Positions 43,082 through 51,445 of a stretch of DNA of 64,000 nt are shown piece by piece (within the stretch, counting starts at the first letter, position 1; every line of letters starts with the position of its first letter). The stretch is from Amycolatopsis saalfeldensis (GTDB lineage Bacteria; Actinomycetota; Actinomycetes; Mycobacteriales; Pseudonocardiaceae), in contig NZ_FOEF01000007.1 in assembly GCF_900110575.1 (NCBI RefSeq), positions 303,071-367,070 on the forward strand, read 5' to 3'. The position numbers and the translations under genes are program-made. Below the pieces are notes generated by a model. It saw only the letters and a list, made by a program, of their open reading frames with translations, ran no database searches and had not been told where the DNA came from.

Positions 43082-44287
43082 ATGACCGAGGAGACCGAAG
43101 TTGTCGTGATCGGCGGCGGATATGCCGGCGTGACGGCGGCCAACCGCCTGACCCAGCGGGAGGACGTGGCCGTCACGCTGGTCAACCCGCGGCCGGACTT
43201 CGTCGAGCGGATCCGCTTGCACCAGCTGGCGGGCGGGTCCGACGACGCGGTCGTCGGGTACCGGCAGGTGCTGGCGGAGCGGGTCCGCCTGGTGGTCGGC
43301 ACCGTGACGCGGATCGACGCGGGCGAGCGCGCCGTGCGCCTGGCGAACGGCGAGACGCTCGGCTACGACTACCTGATCTACGCGGTGGGCAGCGGCAGCG
43401 AAGTCCCCGGCGTGCCGGGCGCGGCCGAGTTCGCCTACCCGCTCGGCGATCTGGAGGAGGCGAAGCGGTTGCGCGCCGCCCTCGACGCCGCGCCGACCGC
43501 CTCGGTGACGGTGGTCGGCGCCGGGCCGAGCGGCATCGAGACCGCCGCCGAGCTGGCGGAGACCGGCCGGAACGTAACCCTGGCCTGCGGCGGCGCGCTC
43601 GGCCCGTACCTGCACACCCGCGGCCGCCAAGCGGTGGCCAAGCGGCTGGCCAAGCTCGGCGTGACCGTGCTCGACGGGCCCGGCTCGAAGGTGACGGCGG
43701 TGACGCGCGGGACCGTGGAGCTGAGTGACGGGCGCGAGATCCCGGGCGAGGTGACCGTCTGGACCGCCGGGTTCGGGGTGCCGGACCTGGCCGCGAACAG
43801 CGGGCTGAGCACCGACGCGCTGGGCCGGCTGCGCACGGACGAGACGCTGACCAGCGTGGACGACTCCCGCGTCGTCGCGGCCGGGGATTCGGCCGCCCCG
43901 TCCGACCTGCCGTTCCGGATGAGCTGCCAGGCCGCGGGGCCGCTGGGCGCGCACGCCGCCGACACCGTGCTCAGCCGGATCACGGGCGACCGGCCCGCGC
44001 CGATCGAGCTGGGCTTCGCCGGGCAGTGCCTCAGCCTGGGCCGCCGGGGCGGTCTCTTCCAGTTCGCGCGCCGCAACGACGCCGCCACGGCGTTCTACAT
44101 CGGCGGCCGCCTCGGCGCGAAGGTCAAGGAAATCGTCTGCTCGGGCACGGTCGGCAAGCTGACCCGCGAGGCGGCGAAGCCCGGTTCGCTCGGCTGGGCC
44201 TGGTCCAAGGACGCCGAGCGCCGGAAAGCGGTGCAGGCCAAGGAAACCGGCGCAGCACAGGCCAAGCGCACCGAGCCGGCGGCATAA
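43082..44287 (+). CDS. FAD-dependent pyridine nucleotide-disulfide-type oxidoreductase
   Basis: This 401-aa flavoprotein has an N-terminal FAD motif VVVIGGGYAGVTAANRL, a second dinucleotide motif VTVVGAGPSGIETAAELAE, and VVAAGDSAAPS. It resembles NDH-2-like and AIF-like reductases found beside ECF41 sigma genes. The C-terminal 35 residues are Lys/Ala-rich (KDAERRKAVQAKETGAAQAK), probably a tail outside the fold. GGAGGAGA precedes the ATG. It is 9 nt before the sigma gene, in one operon under an ECF-like promoter. The electron acceptor is unknown. Confidence 0.88.
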   Translation: MTEETEVVVIGGGYAGVTAANRLTQREDVAVTLVNPRPDFVERIRLHQLAGGSDDAVVGYRQVLAERVRLVVGTVTRIDAGERAVRLANGETLGYDYLIYAVGSGSEVPGVPGAAEFAYPLGDLEEAKRLRAALDAAPTASVTVVGAGPSGIETAAELAETGRNVTLACGGALGPYLHTRGRQAVAKRLAKLGVTVLDGPGSKVTAVTRGTVELSDGREIPGEVTVWTAGFGVPDLAANSGLSTDALGRLRTDETLTSVDDSRVVAAGDSAAPSDLPFRMSCQAAGPLGAHAADTVLSRITGDRPAPIELGFAGQCLSLGRRGGLFQFARRNDAATAFYIGGRLGAKVKEIVCSGTVGKLTREAAKPGSLGWAWSKDAERRKAVQAKETGAAQAKRTEPAA

Positions 44288-44296
44288 TCGCCCGCG

Positions 44297-45187
44297 ATGA
44301 CCGCCACCGATCCGGCGACGGAAGCGTTCCTCGCCCACCGCAACCTGCTCTTCACCGTGGCCTACGAGATGCTCGGCTCGGCGGCCGACGCCGAGGACGT
44401 GCTGCAGGAGACCTGGTTGCGGTGGGCCGACGTCGACCTCGGCTCCGTGCACGAGCCGCGCGCTTACCTGGTCCGGATCACCACCCGGCAGGCGCTCAAC
44501 CGGCTGCGCACCCTCAAGCGCCGCAAGGAGGCGTACGTCGGCCCGTGGCTGCCCGAGCCGCTGCTCACCGCGCCGGACGTGGCCGAGGACGTCGAGCTCG
44601 CCGAGAGCGTGTCGATGGCGCTCATGCTCGTGCTGGAGACGCTTTCGCCGACCGAGCGCGCGGTTTTCGTGCTGCGCGAGGCTTTCGCGGTCGGCTACGA
44701 CGAGATCGCGGCCGCCGTCGGCAAAAGCCCCGCGGCCGTCCGGCAGATCGCGCTCCGCGCCCGTCGGCACGTCGATGCCCGCCGCCCCCGCGCGGTGGTC
44801 ACGCCGGGCGAGACCCGGGCGGCGCTGGAATCGTTCCAGCGCGCGCTGGAAACGCGCGATCTGCAGGGCCTGCTCGACCTGCTCGCCCCCGACGTCGTCA
44901 TGGTCAGCGACGGCGGCGGGGTCAAGCAGGCCGCGCTGCGGCCGATCGTCGGCGCCGGCAAGGTGGCCCGCTACATCACCGGTGGCACCGGCAAGTTCGG
45001 GGCCACGCTCGCCGTCGCCCCCGCAGTGGTCAACGGCAGCCCGGCCCTCGTGCTGAGCCTGGGCGGCGAGGTCGACGGCGTGCTGGCGATCCGGATCGAG
45101 GACGGCCGGATCAGCGGGATGTACTACGTGCGCAATCCGGCGAAGCTGTCCCGCGTCGGGGCCGAAATCCCGTTGGCCCGAAGGTGA
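44297..45187 (+). CDS. sigJ-like: ECF sigma factor with SnoaL-like C-terminal domain (SigJ/ECF41 type)
   Basis: This 296-aa sigma factor has region 2 (LLFTVAYEMLGSAADAEDVLQETWLRWADVD), region 4 (LSPTERAVFVLREAFAVGYDEIAAAVGKSPAAVRQIALRAR), and a SnoaL-like end (DLQGLLDLLAPDVVMVSDGGG, MYYVRNPAKLSRV). The end matches the NPxKL motif of ECF41 tails. It is the second such gene in the window. It follows the FAD oxidoreductase by 9 nt. Its stop abuts that of the convergent siderophore permease, with no gap. Confidence 0.88.
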   Translation: MTATDPATEAFLAHRNLLFTVAYEMLGSAADAEDVLQETWLRWADVDLGSVHEPRAYLVRITTRQALNRLRTLKRRKEAYVGPWLPEPLLTAPDVAEDVELAESVSMALMLVLETLSPTERAVFVLREAFAVGYDEIAAAVGKSPAAVRQIALRARRHVDARRPRAVVTPGETRAALESFQRALETRDLQGLLDLLAPDVVMVSDGGGVKQAALRPIVGAGKVARYITGGTGKFGATLAVAPAVVNGSPALVLSLGGEVDGVLAIRIEDGRISGMYYVRNPAKLSRVGAEIPLARR

Positions 45188-46225
45188 TCAGCGCGATCGG
45201 CCGGTGGCGAGCAGCCAGGCCAGGTAGGCGCCGCCCAGCGCGCCGGTGACCAGGCCGACCGGGATCTGGAACGGTGTGAGCAGCCGTTGCGCCCCCAGGT
45301 CGGCGGCGGCGAGCAGGGCCGCGCCCGTGACGGCGGACGTCAGGGGCGCGGCCTCCGAGGAACGCAGCAGCGCCCGCGCCAGCTGAGGCGCGGCGAGGGC
45401 GAGGAACCCGACCGGCCCGGCGACCGCGACCGCCGCGCCGGTCAGCAGGACGCCGACGAGCAGCGCCTGCCACCGCACCCGCGCGGCCCGGACGCCCAAC
45501 GCCGTCGCGAAGTCGTCGCCCATTTCCAGCAGCCGCAAGGGCCGGCCGAGCGGGACGGCGAACGGCAGCAGCGCCGCCAGCGCGGCCGCCGCCGGGACGA
45601 CCTGTGGCCAGGAAATGGCGTTGAGGCTGCCGAACAGCCAGGACTTCGCGGTCTCGGCGGCGTCGAGGTCGGCGCGGGTGAGCAGGTAGTCGTTGACCGA
45701 CGCGAGCATCGCGCCGACCGCGATGCCGACCAGCACCAGCTGCTGCCGCCCGCCGGCCCCGCGGACGGCGCTGATCGCGTACACCGCCCCGGCCGTGGCG
45801 AGTCCGCCGATGAGCGCGCCGACGCCCACCCCGGCACCCGAGCCCGGCGTCGGGCCGAGGACGAGCAGTGACACCAGGGCGCCGGTCGCCGAGCCGGTGG
45901 TGAAGCCGATGACGTCCGGGCTGCCGAGCGGATTACGCGAAACGCTCTGGAACAGCGAGCCGGCGCAGCCGAGCCCGGCACCGACCAGCAGCGCGGCCAC
46001 CGCCCGCGGCAAACGCTGCTGCAGCACGAAGAACCGGTCGGTCGCCGTGCCGCCGCCGACGAAGGTGCCCACTGCGTCGCCGACCGAAAGGCGGTAGCTG
46101 CCGGTGAGCACGGCGTACCCGGACACCGCGACGGCGACCACGGCCAGCAACCCGATGACGGCGGCCGCGCGCGGGCGCACCCGCAGCACGATCCCGCCCG
46201 GCAACGTCACCGCGCGCGTCGTCAC
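45188..46225 (-). CDS. FecCD-family siderophore ABC permease (second subunit)
   Basis: This 345-aa permease starts at GTG 46225, overlapping the first permease stop as GTGA. It has about nine membrane segments. Family signatures are LPRAVAALLVGAGLGCAGSLFQSVSRNPLGSPDVIGFTTGSATGAL, LLEMGDDFATALGVRAARVRW (the ATPase-contact loop) and VGFLALAAPQLARAL. With its partner it forms the inner-membrane channel for a ferric siderophore. Confidence 0.93.
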   Translation of the reverse strand: MTTRAVTLPGGIVLRVRPRAAAVIGLLAVVAVAVSGYAVLTGSYRLSVGDAVGTFVGGGTATDRFFVLQQRLPRAVAALLVGAGLGCAGSLFQSVSRNPLGSPDVIGFTTGSATGALVSLLVLGPTPGSGAGVGVGALIGGLATAGAVYAISAVRGAGGRQQLVLVGIAVGAMLASVNDYLLTRADLDAAETAKSWLFGSLNAISWPQVVPAAAALAALLPFAVPLGRPLRLLEMGDDFATALGVRAARVRWQALLVGVLLTGAAVAVAGPVGFLALAAPQLARALLRSSEAAPLTSAVTGAALLAAADLGAQRLLTPFQIPVGLVTGALGGAYLAWLLATGRSR

Positions 46226-47274
46226 GCCGGCCGTCCCGCGCGCCGGGTGACCAGCCAGAGCAGCACCGGAGCACCGGCGAACGCCGTCACGATCCCCACT
46301 TCCAGCTCGCCGGGCCGCGCGACCACCCGGCCGGCGATGTCCGCCGCCAGCACCAGGATCGGGCCGGCCACCACGGAATAGGCCAGCAGCCAGCGCACGT
46401 CGTGGCCGAGCACCAGCCGCAGGGCGTGCGGCACGAGCAGCCCCACGAACGAGATCGGGCCCGCGGCCGCGGTCGCCGCCCCGCCGAGCAGCGTGATCGC
46501 CACCAGCCCGCCGAACCGCACCCGGCCCGGGCGCACGCCGAGGCTGATGCCGACGTCCTCCCCCAGCGCGAGCGCGTTGAGCCGTGGTCCGAGCGCCAGC
46601 GCCACGAGCGCGCCGGCGACGATGAACGGCAGCACGTGGCCGAGCACCGCGGTATCGCGGTTCGCCAGCGAGCCGACGACCCAGAACCGGTAGGAGTCGA
46701 AGGTGTTCGCGTCGAACATCGTGACGGTGCCGGTGACCGCGCCGAAGCAGGCCGTCAGCGCGGCGCCGGCCAGCACCAGCCGGGCGCGGCCCTGGACGCC
46801 GTCCCCGCGCCCGGCCGTCCGCACGCCGAGCCCGTAGACCAGCGCGGTGGCCAGCACCGCGCCGGCCAGCGCGAACCACACGTAGTCCCCCGCGTCGGCG
46901 ACGCCCAGCACGGAAATTGCCAGCACGACCGAGAGCGCCGCACCGGCGTTGACGCCGAGGATTCCCGGCTCGGCCAGCGGATTGCGCGAAACCGCCTGCA
47001 TGACCACCCCGGCGATCGCCAGCGCTGCGCCGACCACGATCCCCAGCAGCGTCCGCGGCATCCGCAGCTGCCACACGATGATCGACTCGCGGCTGCCGTC
47101 GCCCGGGTTCAGCAGCGCGGTCCAGACCGAGCCGAGCGGGATGCCGCGGGTGCCGACGGCCAGGCTCAGCGACAGCAGGAGCGCGAGCACCAGCACACCC
47201 GCGCCCAGGCCGGCCACGCGCGACGCCGTCCGCCGGCCGAGGCGGTGCGCCACGGCGTCGTCGAGGGTGATCAC
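46222..47274 (-). CDS. FecCD-family siderophore ABC permease (first subunit)
   Basis: This 350-aa permease has LRMPRTLLGIVVGAALAIAGVVMQAVSRNPLAEPGILGVNAGAALSV, NALALGEDVGISLGVRPGRVR as the coupling loop, and ISFVGLLVPHALRLVLGHDVRWLL. It is the first gene of the leftward pair. It faces the binding lipoprotein across a 66-nt region with an IdeR/DtxR-like box, so iron should repress both directions. No ATPase gene follows it in the window. Confidence 0.93.
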   Translation of the reverse strand: MITLDDAVAHRLGRRTASRVAGLGAGVLVLALLLSLSLAVGTRGIPLGSVWTALLNPGDGSRESIIVWQLRMPRTLLGIVVGAALAIAGVVMQAVSRNPLAEPGILGVNAGAALSVVLAISVLGVADAGDYVWFALAGAVLATALVYGLGVRTAGRGDGVQGRARLVLAGAALTACFGAVTGTVTMFDANTFDSYRFWVVGSLANRDTAVLGHVLPFIVAGALVALALGPRLNALALGEDVGISLGVRPGRVRFGGLVAITLLGGAATAAAGPISFVGLLVPHALRLVLGHDVRWLLAYSVVAGPILVLAADIAGRVVARPGELEVGIVTAFAGAPVLLWLVTRRAGRPA

Positions 47275-47316
47275 GAGTGTGACCTGATCGAGCCGGGCAA
47301 CCGTTCAGGATTCACG

Positions 47317-47335
47317 TTAGGTAAGGCTACCCTCT
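47317..47335. promoter_or_regulatory. IdeR/DtxR-like iron box
   Basis: TTAGGTAAGGCTACCCTCT matches 15 of 19 positions of the consensus TTAGGTTAGGCTAACCTAA. It lies between the divergent siderophore permease and binding-protein genes, 5 nt before the lipoprotein ATG. Confidence 0.85.
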
Positions 47336-47340
47336 TGTTC

Positions 47341-48345
47341 ATGCGTGTGAACCGTGGCCCGGTCCTCAAGGCCCTCCCGGCGGTGCTGACGGCCGTCCTC
47401 CTGCTGCTCGCCGGCTGTTCGAATGGCAGCCCGGACGCGGCAGCGGCCCGGGCGTGGACCGCCCCGCGGACGATGCCGGCGGGCATGGGCAGCGGCGCTG
47501 CGGACGGCGTCTTTCCCCGCACGGTCAAGCACTTCTCCGGGAGCACGCCCCTGAAGGCGGCGCCGAAGCGCGTGGTCGTGATCTCCACCGGCCAGGCCGA
47601 CGCCCTGCTCACCCTCGGCGTGGTGCCGGTCGGCACGACCCGCGGCGACGGCGCCGAGCTGGTCCCCCGCTATCTGCTCGCCGCCTTCCCCGCGGCCGCG
47701 AAGATCGCGGACGTGGGCAGCCGCGTCGCCCCGGATCTGGAGACGATCGGCAACCTCAAACCGGACCTGGTCGTGATGAACACTGCGGGCAAGGACGCCG
47801 CCGCGCTGCACGCCTCGCTCAGCGCCATCGCGCCGACCGTGGCGACGCAGGGCACCGGCCTGTACTGGAAGCAGGACTTCCTGCTCCTGGCCGACGCGCT
47901 CGGCAAAACCCAGCAGGCCCAGCACCTTCTCGACACCTACCACGCCGACGCCGCGGCCCTCGGCGCCTCCCTGCACCCCGCGCCGTCCGTCTCGTTCCTG
48001 CGCAAGAACGCGGACCGGCTGCGGATCTTCGGCGTGCCGTCGTTCACCGGCTCGATCGCCGAGGACGCCGGCCTGGCCCGGCCGCAGGCCCAGCAGTTCG
48101 GCCAGACCTCCCAGGACATCAGCGACGAAGAGCTCGACCGCGCGGACGGCGACTGGATCTTCTACGGCGTGCAGGGCGGCCCGGCGAAGGCGGCGGCCCT
48201 GACCTCGGCGCCGCTCTGGCCGACGCTGACCGCCGTCGCCGCGAAAACCGCGATCCCAGTGGACGACGACGTCTTCTACCTCAACACCGGCCCGACCGCG
48301 GCCCGCGAAGTCCTCGAAGCGCTGCAACAAGCCCTTCGCCGCTGA
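47341..48345 (+). CDS. Ferric-siderophore-binding lipoprotein (FepB/FhuD-like)
   Basis: This 334-aa exported lipoprotein has a signal ending LLLLAGC (Cys26). The periplasmic-binding fold has KAAPKRVVVISTGQADALLTLGVVPVGTT, ETIGNLKPDLVVMNT and a long connecting helix region, as in class III binding proteins. The start codon lies 5 nt after the iron box, so the transcript leader is very short or the box overlaps the transcription start. It should capture a ferric siderophore for the two divergent permeases. The ligand class is not readable. Confidence 0.92.
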   Translation: MRVNRGPVLKALPAVLTAVLLLLAGCSNGSPDAAAARAWTAPRTMPAGMGSGAADGVFPRTVKHFSGSTPLKAAPKRVVVISTGQADALLTLGVVPVGTTRGDGAELVPRYLLAAFPAAAKIADVGSRVAPDLETIGNLKPDLVVMNTAGKDAAALHASLSAIAPTVATQGTGLYWKQDFLLLADALGKTQQAQHLLDTYHADAAALGASLHPAPSVSFLRKNADRLRIFGVPSFTGSIAEDAGLARPQAQQFGQTSQDISDEELDRADGDWIFYGVQGGPAKAAALTSAPLWPTLTAVAAKTAIPVDDDVFYLNTGPTAAREVLEALQQALRR

Positions 48346-48441
48346 CGGGCCGTAATTCGCTTGATCCTGCGATGGTCAGCGCGGCACTGTGGCGGGGCAT
48401 CACGAGCCGTGCTGCCGGTACCACGGGGAGACAGCGCAGTC

Positions 48442-49647
48442 ATGAAGGTCCGTTCCACCACCGACGAAGACCTCGACGTCTTCGTCGACACGCTCCACGC
48501 CGCGTTCGGCCGCTTCCCGGAGACCCCGGTCGACGGCGGCGGGCTCTGGTGGTCCGCGCTCGAACCGGACCGCGGCCTGCTCGCCACGACGGACGACGGG
48601 CGGCCCGTCGGCACCGCCGCCGCGCACTCGTTCGAGCTGACCCTGCCCGGCACCGTGCTCGTCCCGGCCGCCGGGGTGACCGCCGTCGGCGTCCTGCCCA
48701 CGCACCGGCGCCAGGGCGTGCTCAGCGCGATGATGCGGCATCAGTTCACCGAACTGCGCGCCCGAGGGGACTTCCTCGCGGTGCTGCTGTGCACCGAGGC
48801 CCCGATCTACGGCCGGTTCGGCTACGGGCCGGCGACCTACAAGCAGCGGCTGACAGTGCCGCGTGACCGCGCCGGCTTCGCTCTTCCCCGGGCACAGGTG
48901 AGCGCCGGCGGTTCGATCGAACTGCTGAAGCGGGCCGAGTGCGGCGAGCTCCTGGAAGAGGTCTACGACCGCTACCGCCGCGTCCAGCCCGGCGCGCTGT
49001 CCCGGCCGCACCGCTGGTGGGCCCTGGGCGCGGGGCAGCCCCCGATCACCCCGGCGCCGCGCCACATCGCCGTCCACCGTGACGCCGGCGGCGCCCCGGA
49101 CGGGTACGCCAGCTACTCGCTCGACGACTCCGGCACCCTGAAGGTCGACGAGGCCATCACCACCGAGGACGCCGTTTTCACCGCGCTGGCCCGGTTCCTG
49201 CTCGGGCACGACCTGGTCACCCGGATCGTGTTCAAGAACCTCCCGCTCGAAAACCCGCTGCGCTGGCAGCTCGCGGACTTCCGCGCCGCCGAGCCGGTCG
49301 AGGACGACTGGCTGTGGGTGCGGCTGCTGGACGTCCCGCGCGCGCTGGCCACCCGCGGCTGGTCCGCCGACGGCGAACTCGTCCTCGACGTCGACGACCC
49401 GTTCCTCGGCGAGCGCCACCGCTATCTGCTGACCGTCCGGGACGGCCGCGGCGAGTGCGTCCCGACGGACCGGGAGCCCGACCTGTCGCTGGACGTGCGC
49501 GACCTCGGCTCGATCTACCTCGGCGGCACCACCCCGGGCACCCTCGTGCGGGCCGGGCACATCCGGGCCCACCACCCGGACGCGGCCGCCCTCGCCGACG
49601 CCCTCTTCCTCACCGGGCGCTCCCCGCACTGCCTGCACTGGTTCTGA
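48442..49647 (+). CDS. Eis-like GNAT acetyltransferase
   Basis: This 401-aa protein starts at ATG 48442, with GGGGAGA upstream. The first GNAT domain has VRSTTDEDLDVFVDTLHAAFGR, AAGVTAVGVLPTHRRQGVLSAMMRHQF (acetyl-CoA loop RRQGVL) and APIYGRFGYGPATYKQRL. A second GNAT-like half and an SCP2-like C-terminal domain (LSLDVRDLGSIYLGGTTPGTLVRAGHI) follow. The terminal carboxylate is a Phe (CLHWF). This is the three-part layout of Eis/Anf1 enzymes, some of which acetylate aminoglycosides or lysines. The natural substrate is unknown. Confidence 0.9.
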   Translation: MKVRSTTDEDLDVFVDTLHAAFGRFPETPVDGGGLWWSALEPDRGLLATTDDGRPVGTAAAHSFELTLPGTVLVPAAGVTAVGVLPTHRRQGVLSAMMRHQFTELRARGDFLAVLLCTEAPIYGRFGYGPATYKQRLTVPRDRAGFALPRAQVSAGGSIELLKRAECGELLEEVYDRYRRVQPGALSRPHRWWALGAGQPPITPAPRHIAVHRDAGGAPDGYASYSLDDSGTLKVDEAITTEDAVFTALARFLLGHDLVTRIVFKNLPLENPLRWQLADFRAAEPVEDDWLWVRLLDVPRALATRGWSADGELVLDVDDPFLGERHRYLLTVRDGRGECVPTDREPDLSLDVRDLGSIYLGGTTPGTLVRAGHIRAHHPDAAALADALFLTGRSPHCLHWF

Positions 49648-49659
49648 AGCGGCGGGCTG

Positions 49660-50340
49660 TTACGCGGATCCGGGCCGGGTCAGCCCGGCCGCGGTCTCGG
49701 TGAGGTGCCGGGCGAGCAGCTCGGCCGCGGCGTCGGCGTCACGGGCCAAAGCCGCCTCCTCCAGGCGGCGGTGCTCGCGGAGGTGGTCCCGGCCGGGCGT
49801 GCGCCGGGCCGACCAGCGGCGGGCCAGCTCGCTGGCGCTCCACAACCGATCGAAGGCCTCCAGCAGGACCGGATTGCCGCACCCGTCGAGCAGGGCCCGG
49901 TGGAAGACGCGGTGCGCCTCGGACCACGCGCCGGTGTAGTACTCACCCTCCTCCGGCGCGAAGGCCGGCGTGCGGGCCAGCCGGTGGTGAGCGGCTCGCA
50001 CCCGGGCCTCCCATTCGATGTCGCCGCGCTCGACGGACATCCGCAGCACCACCGGTTCGACGGTCCGGCGGGCCTCCGCGATCTCCTGCCAGCGGCGGTC
50101 GGAGAAGGCCGGGACCGCGAACCCGCGGTTGGGCAGCCGGTCGGCCAGTCCGTCGCCGACGACCCGCACCAGTGCCTCCCGCACGACCGCCAGGCTCACC
50201 CCCTGCGCTTTGGCGAGGTCCTGCGGTTTGAGGGCTTCGCCGGGGGCGTAACGCCCGCGCATGATCGCGTCCCGCAGCTGTGCGTAGACCTGCTCGGAGA
50301 GCATCTGCTTCCCCGGCGAGGCCTGGTCCGTCCCGGTCAT
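49660..50340 (-). CDS. GntR-family regulator, FCD subgroup
   Basis: This 226-aa regulator has a winged HTH (LSEQVYAQLRDAIMRGRYAPGEALKPQDLAKAQGVSLAVVREALVRVVGDGLA). The FCD helical domain follows (RRTVEPVVLRMSVERGD, SEAHRVFHRALLDGCGNPVLLEAF, REHRRLEEAALARDADAAAELLARHL). Histidines at the FCD metal site are present. It is divergent from the PEBP-SRPBCC fusion, and a perfect palindrome lies between the two. That palindrome is its likely operator. Confidence 0.9.
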   Translation of the reverse strand: MTGTDQASPGKQMLSEQVYAQLRDAIMRGRYAPGEALKPQDLAKAQGVSLAVVREALVRVVGDGLADRLPNRGFAVPAFSDRRWQEIAEARRTVEPVVLRMSVERGDIEWEARVRAAHHRLARTPAFAPEEGEYYTGAWSEAHRVFHRALLDGCGNPVLLEAFDRLWSASELARRWSARRTPGRDHLREHRRLEEAALARDADAAAELLARHLTETAAGLTRPGSA

Positions 50341-50364
50341 GACGTCATCATAGACGATCTGGAT

Positions 50365-50378
50365 GATAATCGATTATC
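50365..50378. promoter_or_regulatory. GntR-type operator palindrome
   Basis: GATAATCGATTATC is a perfect 14-bp palindrome, strikingly AT-rich for the region. It lies 24 nt from the GntR start and 16 nt from the PEBP-fusion start. Confidence 0.75.
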
Positions 50379-50394
50379 GTGTAGGGTCGGTCCC

Positions 50395-51387
50395 ATGAGC
50401 GCCAACGACCCACTCGCCCGCCTCCCCGAGGCCGCCTCCTTCACCGTCACCAGCACCACCATCGCCGAGGGCGCCGCTTTGCCGCTGTCGGAAGGGAAAG
50501 ACGTCTCCCCCCAGCTGTCCTGGAGCGGCGCCCCGGAAGGCACCAAGAGCTACGCGGTCACCGTCTACGACCCGGACGCCCCCACCGGCTCCGGGTTCTG
50601 GCACTGGGCGGTCGCCGACATCCCGGCCACCGTCACCGAGCTGCCCGAAAACGCGGGCGACGGCACCGGCGCGGGCCTGCCCGAGGGCGCGTTCACGCTG
50701 CCCAACGACGCCCGCGTCACCCGTTACCTCGGCGCCGCGCCGCCGGCCGGGCACGGCCAGCACCGTTACTTCTTCGTGGTGCACGCGCTGGACGTCGAGT
50801 CCCTCGGCGTCCCGGCCGACGCCACCCCGGCGTTCCTCGGCTTCACCATCTCCTCGCACATCCTCGGGCGCGCGATCCTGACCGCCACGGCGGAAACGCC
50901 GGGCGACGGTCCGGAAAGGACCGAGCGGATCGAGGTCTCCCGCCTCATCCCGGCCCCCGCCGAGGCCGTCTTCGCGGTCCTGACCGACCCGAAGGGCCAC
51001 GTGGACATCGACGCGTCGGGCATGCTGCTCGACGCCGAAGGCGACCCGGTCCGCCGCGCCGGCGACCGGTTCGTGGTCCACATGGACCGGGAGGCCCTCG
51101 GGGACCGGCCGCTCGGCAAGTACGACGTCGAGGTGGTCATCACCGAATTCGCCCCGGGCAAGGAGATCGCCTGGACCGTCGAGTCCGCGACCCGGACCCC
51201 GGTCCGGCACATCTACGGCTACCGGCTGGAGCCCGCGGACGGCGGCACCCTCGTCACGTCCTATTACGACTGGTCCGAGATCAGCCCGGAATGGAAGGGG
51301 CGCCTCGTCTTCCCGGTGGTCCCCGAGTCCGCCCTCAAGTCCACTTTGGGCATCCTGGAGCGCACCGTCCGCCGCCGGGCCGCCTGA
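50395..51387 (+). CDS. PEBP (YbhB/YbcL) domain fused to an SRPBCC domain
   Basis: This is a 330-aa two-domain protein. Residues 10-170 are a bacterial PEBP: DVSPQLSWSGAPEGTKSYAVTVYDPDAPTGSGFWHWAVADIP is the anion-binding core, and HRYFFVVHALDVESL follows. Residues 178-325 are an SRPBCC/polyketide-cyclase-like fold: RIEVSRLIPAPAEAVFAVLTDPKGHVDIDASG, KYDVEVVITEFAPGKEIAWTVES, GGTLVTSYYDWS. Each domain usually occurs alone. The frame is continuous across the junction, so this is a true fusion and not a missed stop. Both domains bind small or lipidic ligands. It is controlled, by inference, by the divergent GntR regulator. Confidence 0.88.
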   Translation: MSANDPLARLPEAASFTVTSTTIAEGAALPLSEGKDVSPQLSWSGAPEGTKSYAVTVYDPDAPTGSGFWHWAVADIPATVTELPENAGDGTGAGLPEGAFTLPNDARVTRYLGAAPPAGHGQHRYFFVVHALDVESLGVPADATPAFLGFTISSHILGRAILTATAETPGDGPERTERIEVSRLIPAPAEAVFAVLTDPKGHVDIDASGMLLDAEGDPVRRAGDRFVVHMDREALGDRPLGKYDVEVVITEFAPGKEIAWTVESATRTPVRHIYGYRLEPADGGTLVTSYYDWSEISPEWKGRLVFPVVPESALKSTLGILERTVRRRAA

Positions 51388-51410
51388 TCCGTCCCCAGTG
51401 GACAGTCCCG

Positions 51411-51442
51411 GAAGCGGGTCGCGGACTCCCGCGACCCGCTTC
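51411..51442. terminator. Bidirectional hairpin terminator
   Basis: GAAGCGGGTCGCGG (51411-51424), loop ACTC, CCGCGACCCGCTTC (51429-51442) form a perfect 14-bp stem. It lies between the ends of the convergent PEBP-fusion and small-peptide genes. Confidence 0.9.
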
Positions 51443-51445
51443 AGC

